Assembly (NCBI GenBank): GCA_014905825.1
Contig: JACGCN010000023.1
Coordinates: forward strand, 372,001 to 436,000
Length of the DNA: 64,000 nt
Reading direction: 5' to 3'
DNA from: Lyophyllum atratum
Taxonomy: Eukaryota; Basidiomycota; Agaricomycetes; Agaricales; Lyophyllaceae
Shown: positions 46,479-57,592 of the stretch, piece by piece
How positions within the stretch are numbered: position 1 is the stretch's first letter
How the letters are laid out: each line of letters opens with the position of its first letter
The notes under the pieces: model-generated
Told to the model about the DNA's origin: nothing
The model's input: the letters and a program-made list of their open reading frames with translations, nothing else
Databases searched by the model: none
Program-made: the position numbers and the translations under genes

Positions 46479-47148
46479 CACATCACCTAGACATTTTTAC
46501 TCTTTATGTATCGGGTTTCTCGGACAATTGTACTAGTGATCCGCCTCCAGTGCCACCGTCTATCAGTATACGTTGAGATCATTTCCTTGCCTGGATCAGC
46601 GGCAGCAACGCGACTCATGAAGTATTTTTATCTTGCAATCTAATCTTATCGCTTACCTTTCGCAGCTTCTGTCTTCCTCTTCGCATTTCTTCCCCTGTCC
46701 CAATTGTCACAGCTGCGCGTTTGTGCTCAGGAGTACTGGAGCCTGATCGCCTGGGGCAATATTCATAGGCGGTAATAACTCAATATCAACCTTGACAGGC
46801 CTTGTTTTCAGGGGTTTTCAGCCCACCATTTTTTGAATGATCATCCATCAACAGTGTTGTCGCCGAAACGATCGCCTTGAACCTGCGCCCCTGGTCTCCA
46901 GACTGAATGATTCCCGCTTGCGTCATGTGCTTCTCTGGCTGTCCTTAGGCCGATGTATCAAAAAGCCCCCCGCCTTGTGATGACAACTGTGACTGTGTCC
47001 CTTTCATTCCACCACCATTGACTGGCCATTGCGTTCTCTTTTTCTCCTTCCCTTTCGTTTCCATTTCCCGCACCTGAAGGCCTGAACTATACAGCACGGT
47101 CAGCGTTGAACAGTTCAGCTGTTGAACTTGCACCGATCCCAAGCCAAC
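46479..47148. other. Intergenic, no gene recognised
   Basis: 670 bp between 7TM genes 2 and 3; no ORF with family resemblance. Confidence 0.5.
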
Positions 47149-48645
47149 ATGTTGGACGATTCCGTGCAGAGCTTGATAGGCCTCGTCTCCAGTTAGTGCT
47201 CCACTTCTGCAGCCGTATCACGTCAATATTAATCAATGTAACTACTTATGACAGGACAAGTCAAGGACGAGGAGGGCAACAGCCTGGAACTTATCAACGT
47301 CTTCATTTCCTTTAATTTATTCGGGTTTTTCGGCATCCTTATCATCATTGCAACTGCCATCTTCTCGCGGTCGATCTCGAGGCATTCGACGTGGTTCAGC
47401 TTCGCTATCAGTTGGATAATCTCCACGGTCTCGTATACCCTGCTGTTCTGGGGCAAAAACCTGACTGGTCCGGAGCCGCCATATACCCTGTGCCTCATCC
47501 AGGGTATTCTGATCTATTCCGCCCCGCCCCTGTGAGTTCTTTCGCAGATCACAACTTGGCGTTGGATGATGCTCATGGCTTATTCTTGTAGCACGGCAGC
47601 CACCACATTGGCGCTAGTCATACAAGTATGTTCGACTTTTGCTGAATATTACATGAATCCTACTCAATCCCGCGACCAGATATGGTTCGTTGTACGTTCC
47701 GTGGTGACATCCACCTCCTCCAAAGCAGGCCGGATACCACCCCTCCTGTTGACCGCCGTACGTCCTGATTACACGGACATTCAAGCGCTCTGACCAGTCC
47801 ACAGCTTTTGGTCGTACCATACCTGCTATATGTCGCTATCTTAGTAGGAACACTCGTGGTAAGTCTCGGCGCTCCTAAATGTCGTTATCTCAATGATAGA
47901 TCCGTTATAGGTTGGATGGCAACACCCGGATACGGTCAGGAGAGTTGGGAGTGGGATGTACTGTAATTTCTCGAACAGGACACCGTGAGTGCCGCAGTCT
48001 TCATACCATTCTTCTGGCTCATCGAAATAGTGGGCGGCTTTCCACACTCCTTGTTGCACTGATAATGCTTCCCGCTGTCGTGCTCGAAGGTGAGCCACTC
48101 GAATATCACCATACAACGACAGGTGCTTCATCGATCCACACCAGCCCTCATATGTAAAGCACTCCGCCAGCAATGGGCACTTTTCAAGAGGCAGCCAGAC
48201 GCCCTGTCAATGGCTCTGCGCGTTGTATCCTTCGCTTTCGTTGGGATCTTGGCCATAGCGTACGTGCTTCCGAGTCGTGCCGCCGCAGATTGACTGATCA
48301 TGTCCCACAGTCTCAGTCTCGTTTTCTTCTTCATGGTCCATCATGGTGCCGATCTAAACATCGTGATATCAATGAGTAAGACCCTCATGGTCCCTCTGGA
48401 ACACCCAGATCCTGACGATGATGTACTATGTCTAGTGCCAGTATCTGCTGTATTGATCTTTGGGACGCAAAGTGTACGTCTCCCAGTGTCTTCCCTCTTC
48501 TTTTCTTCTGATCAACTCACAGGACTTGCTCCGGGTATGGATGTTCTGGAAAAAGCGGCCTGCTCCGGCGGTCGCAAGTGAAAAGGAGGTCGAGCATGTT
48601 ATGACAATTGACAGCAGGTCTGTTGTATTAGATATCCGAGCCTGA
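47149..48645 (+). CDS. Polytopic (about 7 TM) membrane protein, family member 3
   Basis: The ATG at 47149 (MLDDSVQSLIGLVS), then a small intron. TM1 FNLFGFFGILIIIATAIFS, TM2 STWFSFAISWIISTVSYTLL, GPEPPYTLCLIQGILIYSAP, LTAATTLALVIQ, TM LLVVPYLLYVAILVGTLV, loop HPDTVRRVGSGMYCNFSNRT (one Cys and two NxT/S-type sites, as in an exoplasmic loop), STLLVALIMLPAVVLE, and the C-terminus DLLRVWMFWKKRPAPAVASE. Eight or nine small exons match members 1 and 2. The regular 7-helix layout and the conserved W-F-W-K-K cytoplasmic end would suit a receptor, but nothing in the sequence proves signalling. Confidence 0.68.
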
Positions 48646-48769
48646 TGGGGAGAGGGTGGGCAAGCTCATAAAGCGGCCCTTCATTTTGTATTGATAGCAT
48701 ACAGCATGTGCGAACGAGGGCAGGATTCAGGCATGAGACATGAACGATATCGAAGTACACCAAGTCCCG

Positions 48770-49908
48770 TTACGAAGAACGAACACCCCGAAACAGTGGC
48801 TTCTCCCTCACTCTAATCCTTAAGAAATGAAAGCCCTTAACCACGAGCTTCAAGTTCCGCAACGTCATCGACACCTGCCAATAAGCACTCCAGAACACGA
48901 CAAGACTCCCCACCATCGAAACGCCGAGAAGCACGAGCGGATACGTGATACGGTGGAACACAAAGAACGTCAACTGCACCACCGACACCAAAAACACCAC
49001 CGTCGCGCAGAACTGGAGCTGCTCGCATATCTGGAGGTAGTGCCGGAAGTACTTGAGGTCGTGGCGCGTGTCGGCGGTATTGGTGGCGGGGTGCTGCGCG
49101 GCGAGGGCGGAGCCGCGCCCTGCGACGATGATGTTGCCGAAGTGGGTGGACATGGCGAAGAAGGAGAGGAGCATGCCGATGTCGAAGGCGACGGGGTGGG
49201 TGTCGGCTGTGATGCTCTTGACGAGGGAGAGGAAGGAGATGATGAGGGAGGCGGTGAATGTGGACTGCATGGGGTATTGCTGTTAGGGGCGGCGGGGGAA
49301 GCACGCATGGAGGGAAGACTTACGATGACGACTAGCATGTTGAATTGCGAGACTAACGCTTCGAACGCCGCATCCTCCTTCCCTTTCAGCAGCTTCATCT
49401 CTAACCAGAAGCATCATTGAGAAAGCTGTACCAAATCCGAGGTCACGGCGTACCTCTGGTCATATATTTCTTAGGCGGGGTTGAAGAGAGAGCATTCTGG
49501 AGCAGCTCGATACCCTGAAGGTGGGAATTGAGAAAATCTTTGAGGTGCCGAACGTGGACATCAGCCTGTTCGCCTCGTGCCGCGGGTGGTGACTTGGGGA
49601 CACTGTCGGACGAGGATGAGACAGCATACGTCGTATCTAGGCAAAAAACAAGACAATACGTCAACTGGCAGGCGCAACACATGAAAACAAGCACCAACCA
49701 TCCGTGACGTCCGACAGAGGGCGGTGCGTAGCAGCGAGAGGGCGTGGTGGCGGACACGCCTCCCGCAGCCCATCAAGTCGTATAGTATACGCAGCCAAAA
49801 ACGCATGAAGCTCAGTTTGCAGCTCCCGTAGCTCAGCTAGAGGCTCAGCTCAATGAAAGCTTCGCAGAGACGATCAATGAAGATGCACGCACCTGCAGCG
49901 TCGCCCAT
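48770..49908 (-). CDS. Coiled-coil protein with C-terminal membrane helices
   Basis: The ATG at 49908 gives MGDAAAEPLAELRELQTELH after removal of a small intron. Two more introns lead to VRHLKDFLNSHLQGIELLQN and EMKLLKGKEDAAFEALVSQF, helical and probably coiled-coil. Four hydrophobic segments follow: NMLVVI/STFTASLIISFLSLV, FDIGMLLSFFAMSTHFGNII, FCATVVFLVSVVQLTFFVF and YPLVLLGVSMVGSLVVFWSA. The C-terminus is basic (FHFLRIRVREKPLFRGVRSS). It resembles uncharacterised small membrane proteins common in Agaricomycetes. It is convergent with 7TM gene 3, with only 124 bp between stops. It is not visibly related to that family. Confidence 0.65.
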
Positions 49909-50310
49909 AGGCTGTTGCTTGGGAACCCCTTGCTCAAGGTCTGGAACGCAGCTCGCCGTGGAAAGCTTATTCGACATGGAAAGCTTAAAGAGTCGATCTT
50001 CACGCTACGAAACCGCTCCCATCCTTAAGTGCAGCGGCAGCAGGAGTGTGTGTGCATTGCAGATGTCCCAAGGGGCCCTGGCAGGGTTTAATTTGAGTGC
50101 CTCATGGCATGCATGCGTTCCTAGACGCTCAATAATTATAATGAACGTCGCGCTTAAATATACTCTAATCACGTACAACGTTGTCAGGACCCGAATAACA
50201 CAGCCAGGGAGCAAGGAAGGGAACTCACAGCAATACAAAAGGGAGAAATGCGCAGAAAGAACAACACAAAAAGTCCAGGAGCCACAGTGACAACTTGGCA
50301 ACATCAATCA
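49909..50310. other. Intergenic, no gene recognised
   Basis: Promoter side of the coiled-coil membrane gene; no gene seen before the tandem repeat begins. Confidence 0.5.
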
Positions 50311-50691
50311 GCTCTTATCCACCAACGTCAACAGGGACGCCGGGGATATCCTGCTTGCGCATACTGTAGTATATACATGTGCGTCTGTTGCGTTCCCTGT
50401 GACGAACAGGGTCAGAACACAAGCGACGACAGTCAAATATAAAAGCATCTCACAGCACCCAAGGGCCCGCAAGACCCTACCCCATCCTCAAAACACCCCC
50501 TATGCTCTTATCCAACAACGTCAACAGGGACGCCGGGGATATCCTGTTCGCGCATATATACATGTGTCCGCTGCCCTCCCTGTAACGAACAGGGTCAGAC
50601 CACAACCGACGCCACCCAAATGAAAAAAAAGCATCTCACAGCACCCAGGGTCCCAAAACCCCACTCAACCACCCCCAAAAACACCCCCTAC
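50311..50691. repeat. Tandem duplication, two copies of a ~193-bp unit
   Basis: Copy 1 is 50311-50503, copy 2 is 50504-50691. Both contain CAACGTCAACAGGGACGCCG, GGGGATATCCTG, a TATACATGTG stretch, AGCATCTCACAGCACCCA and ACACCCCCTA. Copy 2 ends at the stop codon of the five-module cysteine protein gene, so on the minus strand the repeat occupies its 3' UTR. Confidence 0.85.
50395..50411. other. Short hairpin in repeat copy 1 (also 50578-50594 in copy 2)
   Basis: CCCTGT-GACGA-ACAGGG in copy 1 and CCCTGT-AACGA-ACAGGG in copy 2: a 6-bp stem with a 5-nt loop kept in both copies while the neighbourhood has drifted. Confidence 0.5.
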
Positions 50692-53600
50692 GCCGCAACC
50701 ACCACCCCCACCCCCTCCCCCACTTTCTCCCCACCCGTCTTCCCCACCCCCATGACCACAGACTTCCTCGGCTCAAGCTTAAACCTCTGCCTCGCCTTCG
50801 CCTGGTGCCTCCTCACCCTCCCCCTGCACTTCTCGCACATCGCCCCGCCGCTCGCGTCCGCAGGCATCGTGCGGTGGCACGTCTTGTTTGCGCACACGCG
50901 TGTTTGGGGCTGGGGCTGGGGCTGCGGAGGGGGGGGTGTGGTTAGGATGGGTGTGGGGGTGAGAGGGGGAGGGAGACGTACGGGTTGGGAGGGGGTAGCT
51001 GTGGTGATAGGGGGGACGGGTGCGGGTAAGGGTGTGGGTGTAGGATCCGTGGGCGGGAAGGACGATGATAGAGCTGCTATGGCAGGTAGAGGTTCCGAGC
51101 GTTGTAGAGTGAGATTCGTAGGCTGCAGCGCGTAAGACTGGGCCACGACCGGCACTGGATGAGCCACAGTAGGTGCAGGCGCCGGTGTCGATGTCCGTGC
51201 AGGGGTGGAGCCAATAGAACTCTGCCCACCCTCCCTCTCCTTCTCTTTCTCCTTCTCCTCCGTCTTTCTCTTCCTCTTCTTCTGAAACCACAAACACACC
51301 CAGCAGTAAAGATCAACAAACGACAGCAAGAAGAAGAACCAAAAAAACACCCACCTCAGCATCTACCACACCCTTATCCAACGGCGGCGGCTGATAATAC
51401 GAAAACCCCGCATCCTTCCCAGGCCCAGGCCCAGGGCCCGGCGCATACCCATACGGCATCTGCGGCGGGGACATCCCATACCCAGGCCCGTACGCTCCAC
51501 CCGGATAGCGCATATACCCATACCCCGGCGGCGGCGGCGGATAGCCATACGGGTACGGATACGCATACGGCGGATACGGCGTCGAGGGTCCAGGAGTGGC
51601 TGAAGCCGAAGCCGAAGAGGTGCCTGGGGGTGGGGTCATTTGCATGGCGTATGCGTAGGGTGGGGGCATGTAGTATGAGTAGGGGTACTGCGAGGGCGGC
51701 ATGTACGGGTAGGACGGGACTGGGTGGGGTGCAGGTGCGGGGGTGGGGGTGGGGGCAGGAGGCGGTGGTTTCGCGCGGGAGGCGCGGGCCTTGCGCTGGC
51801 GGGGTATAACGGGGGACGCTGGGGATGGCGATGGTGCTTGGGCTGGGGCTTGAGTGGGGGCTGGCGGATAATAAGGGGTTTGAGTTGGTGCTGCTATCGC
51901 TGCCGAGCAGCTGCGGACTGCATTGGCAAGGAACAATTTGGCCGGGTCTATTGAAGTTGGGACGTTTTGGCTTGCTTTCTCCCCGCTTCCTGGTTCGTTA
52001 ATGGTATTGGTCGTGGGCTGCATCTTCTGTTTCTTCAGCGGAGGCTCATACGTTGTGGTGATAGGAATAAATGCAGGGGAGTTAGGTGCGGGTGTTGATG
52101 CGGGTGGGGGTGCAGGAGGAGAGGCGGGGGCAGTCGCATGCATACAGCTTGACGCAGAAGCTGATATAGTAGGGGGAGGCGTGCTCTTATAGACATGATA
52201 CGACGAAGGGCCCACCATCCCATTGCTTGTTTGCTACATCGCGAAAGACACACGTCAGCACCAGCAGACTCGGAAAGCCAAGAGACGCGTCGAACGCGTC
52301 CCACACGACAAGAGAGGCAAGCAAGAGAACCAAAGAACAAGGAGAAGCCAAAACACTGACCTGATCGCGCTGCACCAGCTCCCTAAACACCAGCGTCTGC
52401 TTTCCCTCCTGCCCTCTCCCCTTCGCTACCCCTCCCGAGCCCACCCCCGTCACCTTCGGCTTATACGCATGGAACGTCACTCGCGCTTCCGCCGCATTCA
52501 CCGTCCGAGCAGGAGGGGACGGGTCGCGAGCTTGTGCCGCCGGCTCCGTGGTTGTCTTCGCGTTCGCGTTCGGGTTTGGAGGAGGGTTGGCGCGGAAGAC
52601 GCTCTGGAACGTCTGCGGGTACGAGCCCATCGCGTAGGACGCCGTCGCCGGTGCAGGCGCCATATTCGCTCGGTAGCGGGGGTCGTGGCCGTTCGAGTGG
52701 GAGTCGGTGTTGAGGTTGGCGGAAGCAGACCAAGATGATGTCGAAGCCGTGATTACATCATCATCAGCAACGTCCTTCTCTCCCTCCTCCTCCTGCATCC
52801 TCTCTGTTGGCATCACCCCGGCATCGATGAGCCTGACAAGCTCCTTCAGCCTCTCCACCTCCATCACCACCGTGCCCTCCTCAATCTCCTTCTTCTCGCG
52901 CCGGAACACGCGTTCACGCGCTCTGCACACTTCACAGTGCCGCCACCGTACCCCAGGCGCGAGCAGGTTCTGGCATAGAGACGTCACGCAGGAGGTGTGG
53001 CGTTTGCGGGTCTGAGATGCGAGTGGTGGGTATATGCGTGTAGCGTGTATGGGGATACAAAATGCATACCTTTCGCTTGTCCTTATCCTTGTCCTTGTCT
53101 TGGCCTGCTACAACCGCGTCCCCCTGCCCCTCCCCCTCCCCCTCCTCGTCGCTCCTACCACCCTCCAACAACTCCCCCTCCCCCTCCTCCTCCTTCGCCT
53201 GATCTCCCCCCTCCTCCTCGCACACCTCAAGACCATCCTGCGTCATCGCAGCCTTCTCACTACGCTCCCTCACGCGCTTCAGCTTCGAGTGGTACCGGTT
53301 CTGCAGCCGATGCTGCTCGCACCGTTTATACCTGTAGAACCCCGGCAGGATCTTGTGGCAATGCGATACTGTGCACATGCGCGCTGGGAGCGGGGCTGTG
53401 TCCGGGTGGATCAGTCTCTTACAATTTAGAGAGCTGGGAGAGGACTTACCCATTTCGGCGGGGGTAGCGCCTGGCGGGTATATCGCCGCCGTCGGGTCGT
53501 CTTCAGAGCCTTTCAGTTCCCCGGGACCGCTGCCTATACACACATAAATACCATAGTCAAGGGCATGAAACAACGACACCTCACCTGCCGCTCCATCAGG

Positions 53601-54969
53601 CCCCGACACCTCCTCATCCATAATCGCCAACTCCCACGCGCGTAGGTCCTCAGGACTTTCCGACAGCGACTATAACCCCAAACACCATCATCAACACACA
53701 CACCCAACTTGGCAAACGGAAAGAGAAAGAAAGAGACACACCCGCTCCCCCGCCATCTTCCTCCTCTCATCCTCCCTCGTCCTCAACCCCACCAGCTCCC
53801 TATCAAACGCCTCCCGCTCCGCCTTCCACTTCGCGCGCTTGGTGTTCCCGTAGGTGCGGTAGCGCGTGCGGCAGGGGGGGCACATCTTGAATGTGTATGA
53901 CGCTGTCGGGGGCGGGGGGGGGGCCGTCAGTAAGGTCCAAGAAGCGTGAAGTGAAAGGTAAAGTAGACTTACAAGGAATCATGGCTTTACACCCCTTTAC
54001 CGAACACGGCCTCTGTGGACCCGGATCCTCATCAGGCGGCACGTCAGTCATCCCAGTATCCGCCCCGGGCCCATGATCAGCAGGTGCCTCCCCACCCTCC
54101 GCATCATCAGCCTGCAACGCCCTCGCAACCTCACACTCCTCATCCTCCCTCCCCTCCCCGTCCCCCCCATTCCCATCAAGCACACCCGTCTGCGTCCTAT
54201 AGTACCCACTCGGTGTGGGGAGCGTCAGCGCGCCCGCGAGCTCGGAGCTCGAGCTCGAGCTGAAGGAGGGGCGGGGGAAGGGGACGTGGTGGAGGGAGGA
54301 GAGGGCGGCTGGGGAGGGGGCGGGGGCGAAGAGTTGGGGGTCGATGGAGGTGTTGTCCCATGTTGGGAGGGTGGTGGAGGGGGTAGTAGGGACGGATGTA
54401 TTGGTATTAGGTGAGCGGAGCATGCTCGCGGGCGCGACGGGATTGAGAGGTGTGGGTGCTTGGGTCCATTGGAGTGAACTTGATGAGCCGGTACCCAATC
54501 CGTTGCTCGACACGCTCCCTCCCGCCACATGCGTCTGTTGTATCTCCATGTGCATCGGTCCCTGTCCTTGCGTCTGTATCTGTGTGGCGGGAGTCTGGTC
54601 TTGTTCCCCACTCCTCCTGATACCCACCACAGCCGCCTTCTCAAACTTCCTCCGCGCACGCTTAGTGCTCGCATACACACGGTGGCGCCCCCTACACCCC
54701 TCACACATCTTGTTCTTCGAGTCGAGCGGTAACTCCTGGGTGCACCCGCGCACGGAGCATGTTTTCTCCGGCGGCGTCAGCGTCGAGGGGCCCGCTTCGG
54801 GTTGTGGGTGGTGTTGCTCAGGCTGGGGATGGGGATGGGTAGGAGCATGGGTAGGAGGATGAGGATGGTCGAACGTGTAGGGGTGGGTCCCGAATTGCGA
54901 CGCAGGGATTGGGATTGGGAGGGGCTGGGAACCGGGAATGTACACGTCCGTATCGGTGCTGCTCATCAT
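50688..54969 (-). CDS. Large low-complexity protein with five C-x4-C-x12/13-C-x2-C modules
   Basis: One minus-strand gene assembled from long exons with consistent frames, about 1,250 residues, starting MMSSTDTDVYIPG at 54969. Modules: (1) CSVRGC...MCEGCRGRHR, about 54759-54694; (2) CSVKGC...MCPPCRTRYR, split by an intron, about 54000-53870; (3) CTVSHC...RCEQHRLQNR with His as fourth ligand, about 53381-53316; (4) CVTSLC...HCEVCRARER, about 52992-52927; (5) CANKTC...MCEKCRGRVRRH, about 50903-50835. Spacing is C-x4-C-x12-C-x2-C/H (x13 in module 5), each followed by a basic stretch such as STKRARRKFE. Linkers are Pro/Ser/Gln-rich, with a PYPYGYPPPPPGYGY region at about 51.5 kb. The modules look zinc-binding and are reminiscent of unnamed Cys-rich basidiomycete proteins. 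Nuclear or nucleic-acid role is inference only. Confidence 0.65.
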
Positions 54970-55291
54970 CGTGCACAGAGCCTGGATCAGACGGGCTGGC
55001 GGGGCTTGTGAATTCTAGGTTGGTCGGAGATTGGAATGGATGTGTGGTGGGTGCGACAGATTTGGACTCCGTTTGATTGCAGCGGCTTTGGCTTGGTCTG
55101 GTCCGCCTCAGTTGAGATAAACCTTCCACACTCATCGCGACCGACGCGTTGATAACCTGCGTTACGTGTATGCTCCTCATCATAGTCTACCAGGTATCGC
55201 TGTATTATTATTAAGGCCCAATATACCATCTGTACTCTATATCGCTAAGAATTGTCCTCGATCCAAGGACCACCAATCAAGATCTAAAAGC
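54970..55291. other. Intergenic, no gene recognised
   Basis: 322 bp between the start of the five-module gene and the stop of the NFKBIL1-like gene. Confidence 0.5.
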
Positions 55292-56242
55292 TCACGACGT
55301 CCTCGTATTCAAACTCTGCAAACACTCGGTAACAACCCTAATCCCCGCTCTAACCTTCTCCACATCCTCCTCCTCCACCCTCGCCAGCACCCCCGTCATC
55401 TTATCCGGATGCCACCGTAACAACGACCCCCTCACGCGCTCCTTCCTCGTCACCTTATTCCCCCTCACCTTCAACCCCTCCAACAAAAACTCCTCCACAC
55501 GCTCCACACTCAAATCCTCAAGCCGCGTCTCCTCCCCCTCCCCTTCCCCCACCGGCCACGGAATATCCACAAACCTTACCCTCCCCCCCGCCCCACCACC
55601 ACCATTGGCAGCCAACAGCCCCTTCCACCCCCGCTCATACGCCTCCCACCGTCCCCGCGCCCCCTCCTCCCAGTCCCTAAGCCGCAGCTCAGCACGCACC
55701 GCCTCCGTCCGCGCCACATCCCGCATCCCCCGCGCGTCGCGCAGCACGCCCCCGCTGCGCACCCACGCCTCCTCCCCGCGCCGCGCCTCTGCCTCACGCT
55801 CGAGCCGCGCCTTCTCCGCTCTGCTTTCTTCCTCGGCTTTCCGCTGCTGTGATGCCTGGGACGCCTCCTCCTCCTCGGGGGCGTCAAGTCGTTCGTGTGG
55901 CTGCGAGGAGGCGGAGGAGGATACGGGACCCGCGGCCCCAGATGGGGGGAAGGCAAAGTACCCTAGCGCGCGAGGGGGGATGTACGGGACCCTAGAGGAA
56001 GAACTCGCGGAGATGGGGCCGAGGCTTTCGGTGGGTTTGGTAGACCGCCGTGAGGGTGGGGGGGTGGAGTTCCAGAAGGATGATGACGAGAATGAGGAGG
56101 AGGAGTGGGGAGGGTGGGGGAGGAGTGTGGAGGGGGATGCGAAGAGGTGGGATGGGCGGTGGGAGGTGCTGCTGCTTTGGCTTGGTGTCCAGAGGTGGGA
56201 TGGATGAGCATGAGGATGGCGTGAGGGGGTCTGTGTATGCAT
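55292..56242 (-). CDS. NFKBIL1-like protein with C-terminal 'RWHPDK' domain
   Basis: The first in-frame ATG is at 56242 (MHTQTPSRHPHAHPSHLWTP); upstream in-frame sequence has no ATG. A Ser/Pro-rich N-terminal third is followed by a highly charged helix (EEEASQASQQRKAEEESRAE, KARLEREAEARRGEEAW), and then the conserved end: RVRFVDIPWPVGEGEG, VEEFLLEGLKVRGN, KERVRGSLLRWHPDKMTGVL and IRVVTECLQSLNTRTS. The IPWP and LRWHPDK motifs are those of the fungal and animal NF-kappa-B-inhibitor-like 1 C-terminal domain, which resembles a J-domain HPD loop. Animal NFKBIL1 is linked to mRNA processing; the role here is unknown. A single exon from 56242 to the stop. Confidence 0.75.
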   Translation of the reverse strand: MHTQTPSRHPHAHPSHLWTPSQSSSTSHRPSHLFASPSTLLPHPPHSSSSFSSSSFWNSTPPPSRRSTKPTESLGPISASSSSRVPYIPPRALGYFAFPPSGAAGPVSSSASSQPHERLDAPEEEEASQASQQRKAEEESRAEKARLEREAEARRGEEAWVRSGGVLRDARGMRDVARTEAVRAELRLRDWEEGARGRWEAYERGWKGLLAANGGGGAGGRVRFVDIPWPVGEGEGEETRLEDLSVERVEEFLLEGLKVRGNKVTRKERVRGSLLRWHPDKMTGVLARVEEEDVEKVRAGIRVVTECLQSLNTRTS

Positions 56243-56482
56243 GGTTTGGGCGCGGAGGAAGTGGGGTGCAGGTGGGGGCTTCGACCACGTAGGATGGACG
56301 GTACACGTAGAATGTCGGTGGGAGTGTAGAGACCTTGGGGAGAACAAAAATGGAAAGCTGTGGCTGGTTTGGAAATGACGAAAACGGGCCACGGCCAGAC
56401 CCGCGTACCCAGCTCCGGTCCGGGTGTGCGATAGCGTGTGCCCGGCACGTGGATGTCATTAGGGCAAGCATTTTCGTGACAA

Positions 56483-56499
56483 TCTCTCTCTCTCTCTCT
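56483..56499. repeat. (TC)n microsatellite
   Basis: Eight or more uninterrupted TC dinucleotides. Confidence 0.85.
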
Positions 56500-56650
56500 T
56501 CGTCTTTCTACCCCACACGCATTCCGCCCTCGTCGATGGGTCTCGATAGACGCTGCCCACCACCCCACATATGCACGGACTCCAGTTGCGTAGTGGTCAT
56601 CTCGCTACTGCTGCTGATGGCTACGAGTATCAACTCTACCCTGGCCGCTG

Positions 56651-56847
56651 GCGGAGAGCCCTGTTCGACCCAGGGGCTGGACAATTTGCGAACTTCAAAG
56701 CTTAGTTTTTGGACCACCACGTTCTCAGACTCTTCCAACCAAAATCGGTTAGGATGGCGTAGCGGTCATCGCGCCACCGGATGATTGAGTGAGCACAACG
56801 TTCGCATGCATATGGTGGAGAGCCATGTTCGATCCAGGGACTGGACG
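56651..56847. repeat. Imperfect 30-bp direct repeat, 167 bp apart
   Basis: The unit begins GGAGAGCC and ends CTGGAC, seen at 56651-56680 and 56818-56847 with three or four mismatches. On the minus strand both copies read SSPW[VI]E[QH]GSPP, so they may derive from the same lost coding sequence. Confidence 0.6.
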
Positions 56848-57592
56848 CTGAACCTCCATCAGAGCTTTTGACATGCGCGGCCATGACTTATAGTCGGCTC
56901 CCTGTTGGATTTATGTTTTTGTTTCCCAGTGTTTTCACGAGGTTTTCTCATTTACTTTGAAGTACAGGTCCGTGGTCCGTCGGAAGTCAACACTTCCCAA
57001 GTAAAACTTCATCTCTCGAACGAATTCACCAGCTTCTCAGGCTTACACGATCGCACTCAGGATCCAGCATATCAACGGCCTAGGTGCATAGCAGCAACCG
57101 CATCGCTGAATAATCAGTTTACACCCACTCATCGTTTGGCGGAGACCCAGGGTATAGAATGGCCCTGAGCGGTGCATGACGTTCATGTGTTTGAAGAGTA
57201 CCAATGATTCTTCCTAGATTTCCGCCAAGTGTTATGTGCACTTTTCCATCTTCATCTTCGTTTTCAGGTCAAGGGCCCAGTTCACTCCGTTCAGCTCCAA
57301 GTCGGTTCAGGTACGTCGACACTTGGTCCGAAGGACGGTGTACCTCGTCAAGATTTCGCTCCAAATGTTGAATAGGTCTGCGGATAAACTCTGAACCTTA
57401 TCCCCGAGTATCAGATAGACGTCCTAGTGAGCCATAAATCAAATTCAAAGGCACACGCTTCATTCGATATACGAAATGCACACCTCGTGAGATGCCGAGA
57501 GGGTAGATGGATGTCATACCTGTCTTGCAAGAGGACAGATTATTTCAGCTGAAGTCGAACTCATCCATATCGCTTCGCGTCGCTGTCAAACT

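Larger units (their letters stand above)
56243..57592. other. 1.35-kb gap with simple repeat and imperfect direct repeat
   Basis: Contains a (TC)n run at 56483-56499 and a 30-bp imperfect direct repeat (56651-56680 and 56818-56847). No gene is recognised. Confidence 0.5.

Noticed and set aside
48827..49420. Plus-strand ORF of 197 codons, Glu/Gly/His-rich
   Set aside because: Antisense of the coiled-coil membrane protein exons.
50620..51135. Plus-strand ORF of 171 codons
   Set aside because: Antisense of module 5 of the cysteine-module gene; codon pattern and motif are on the minus strand.
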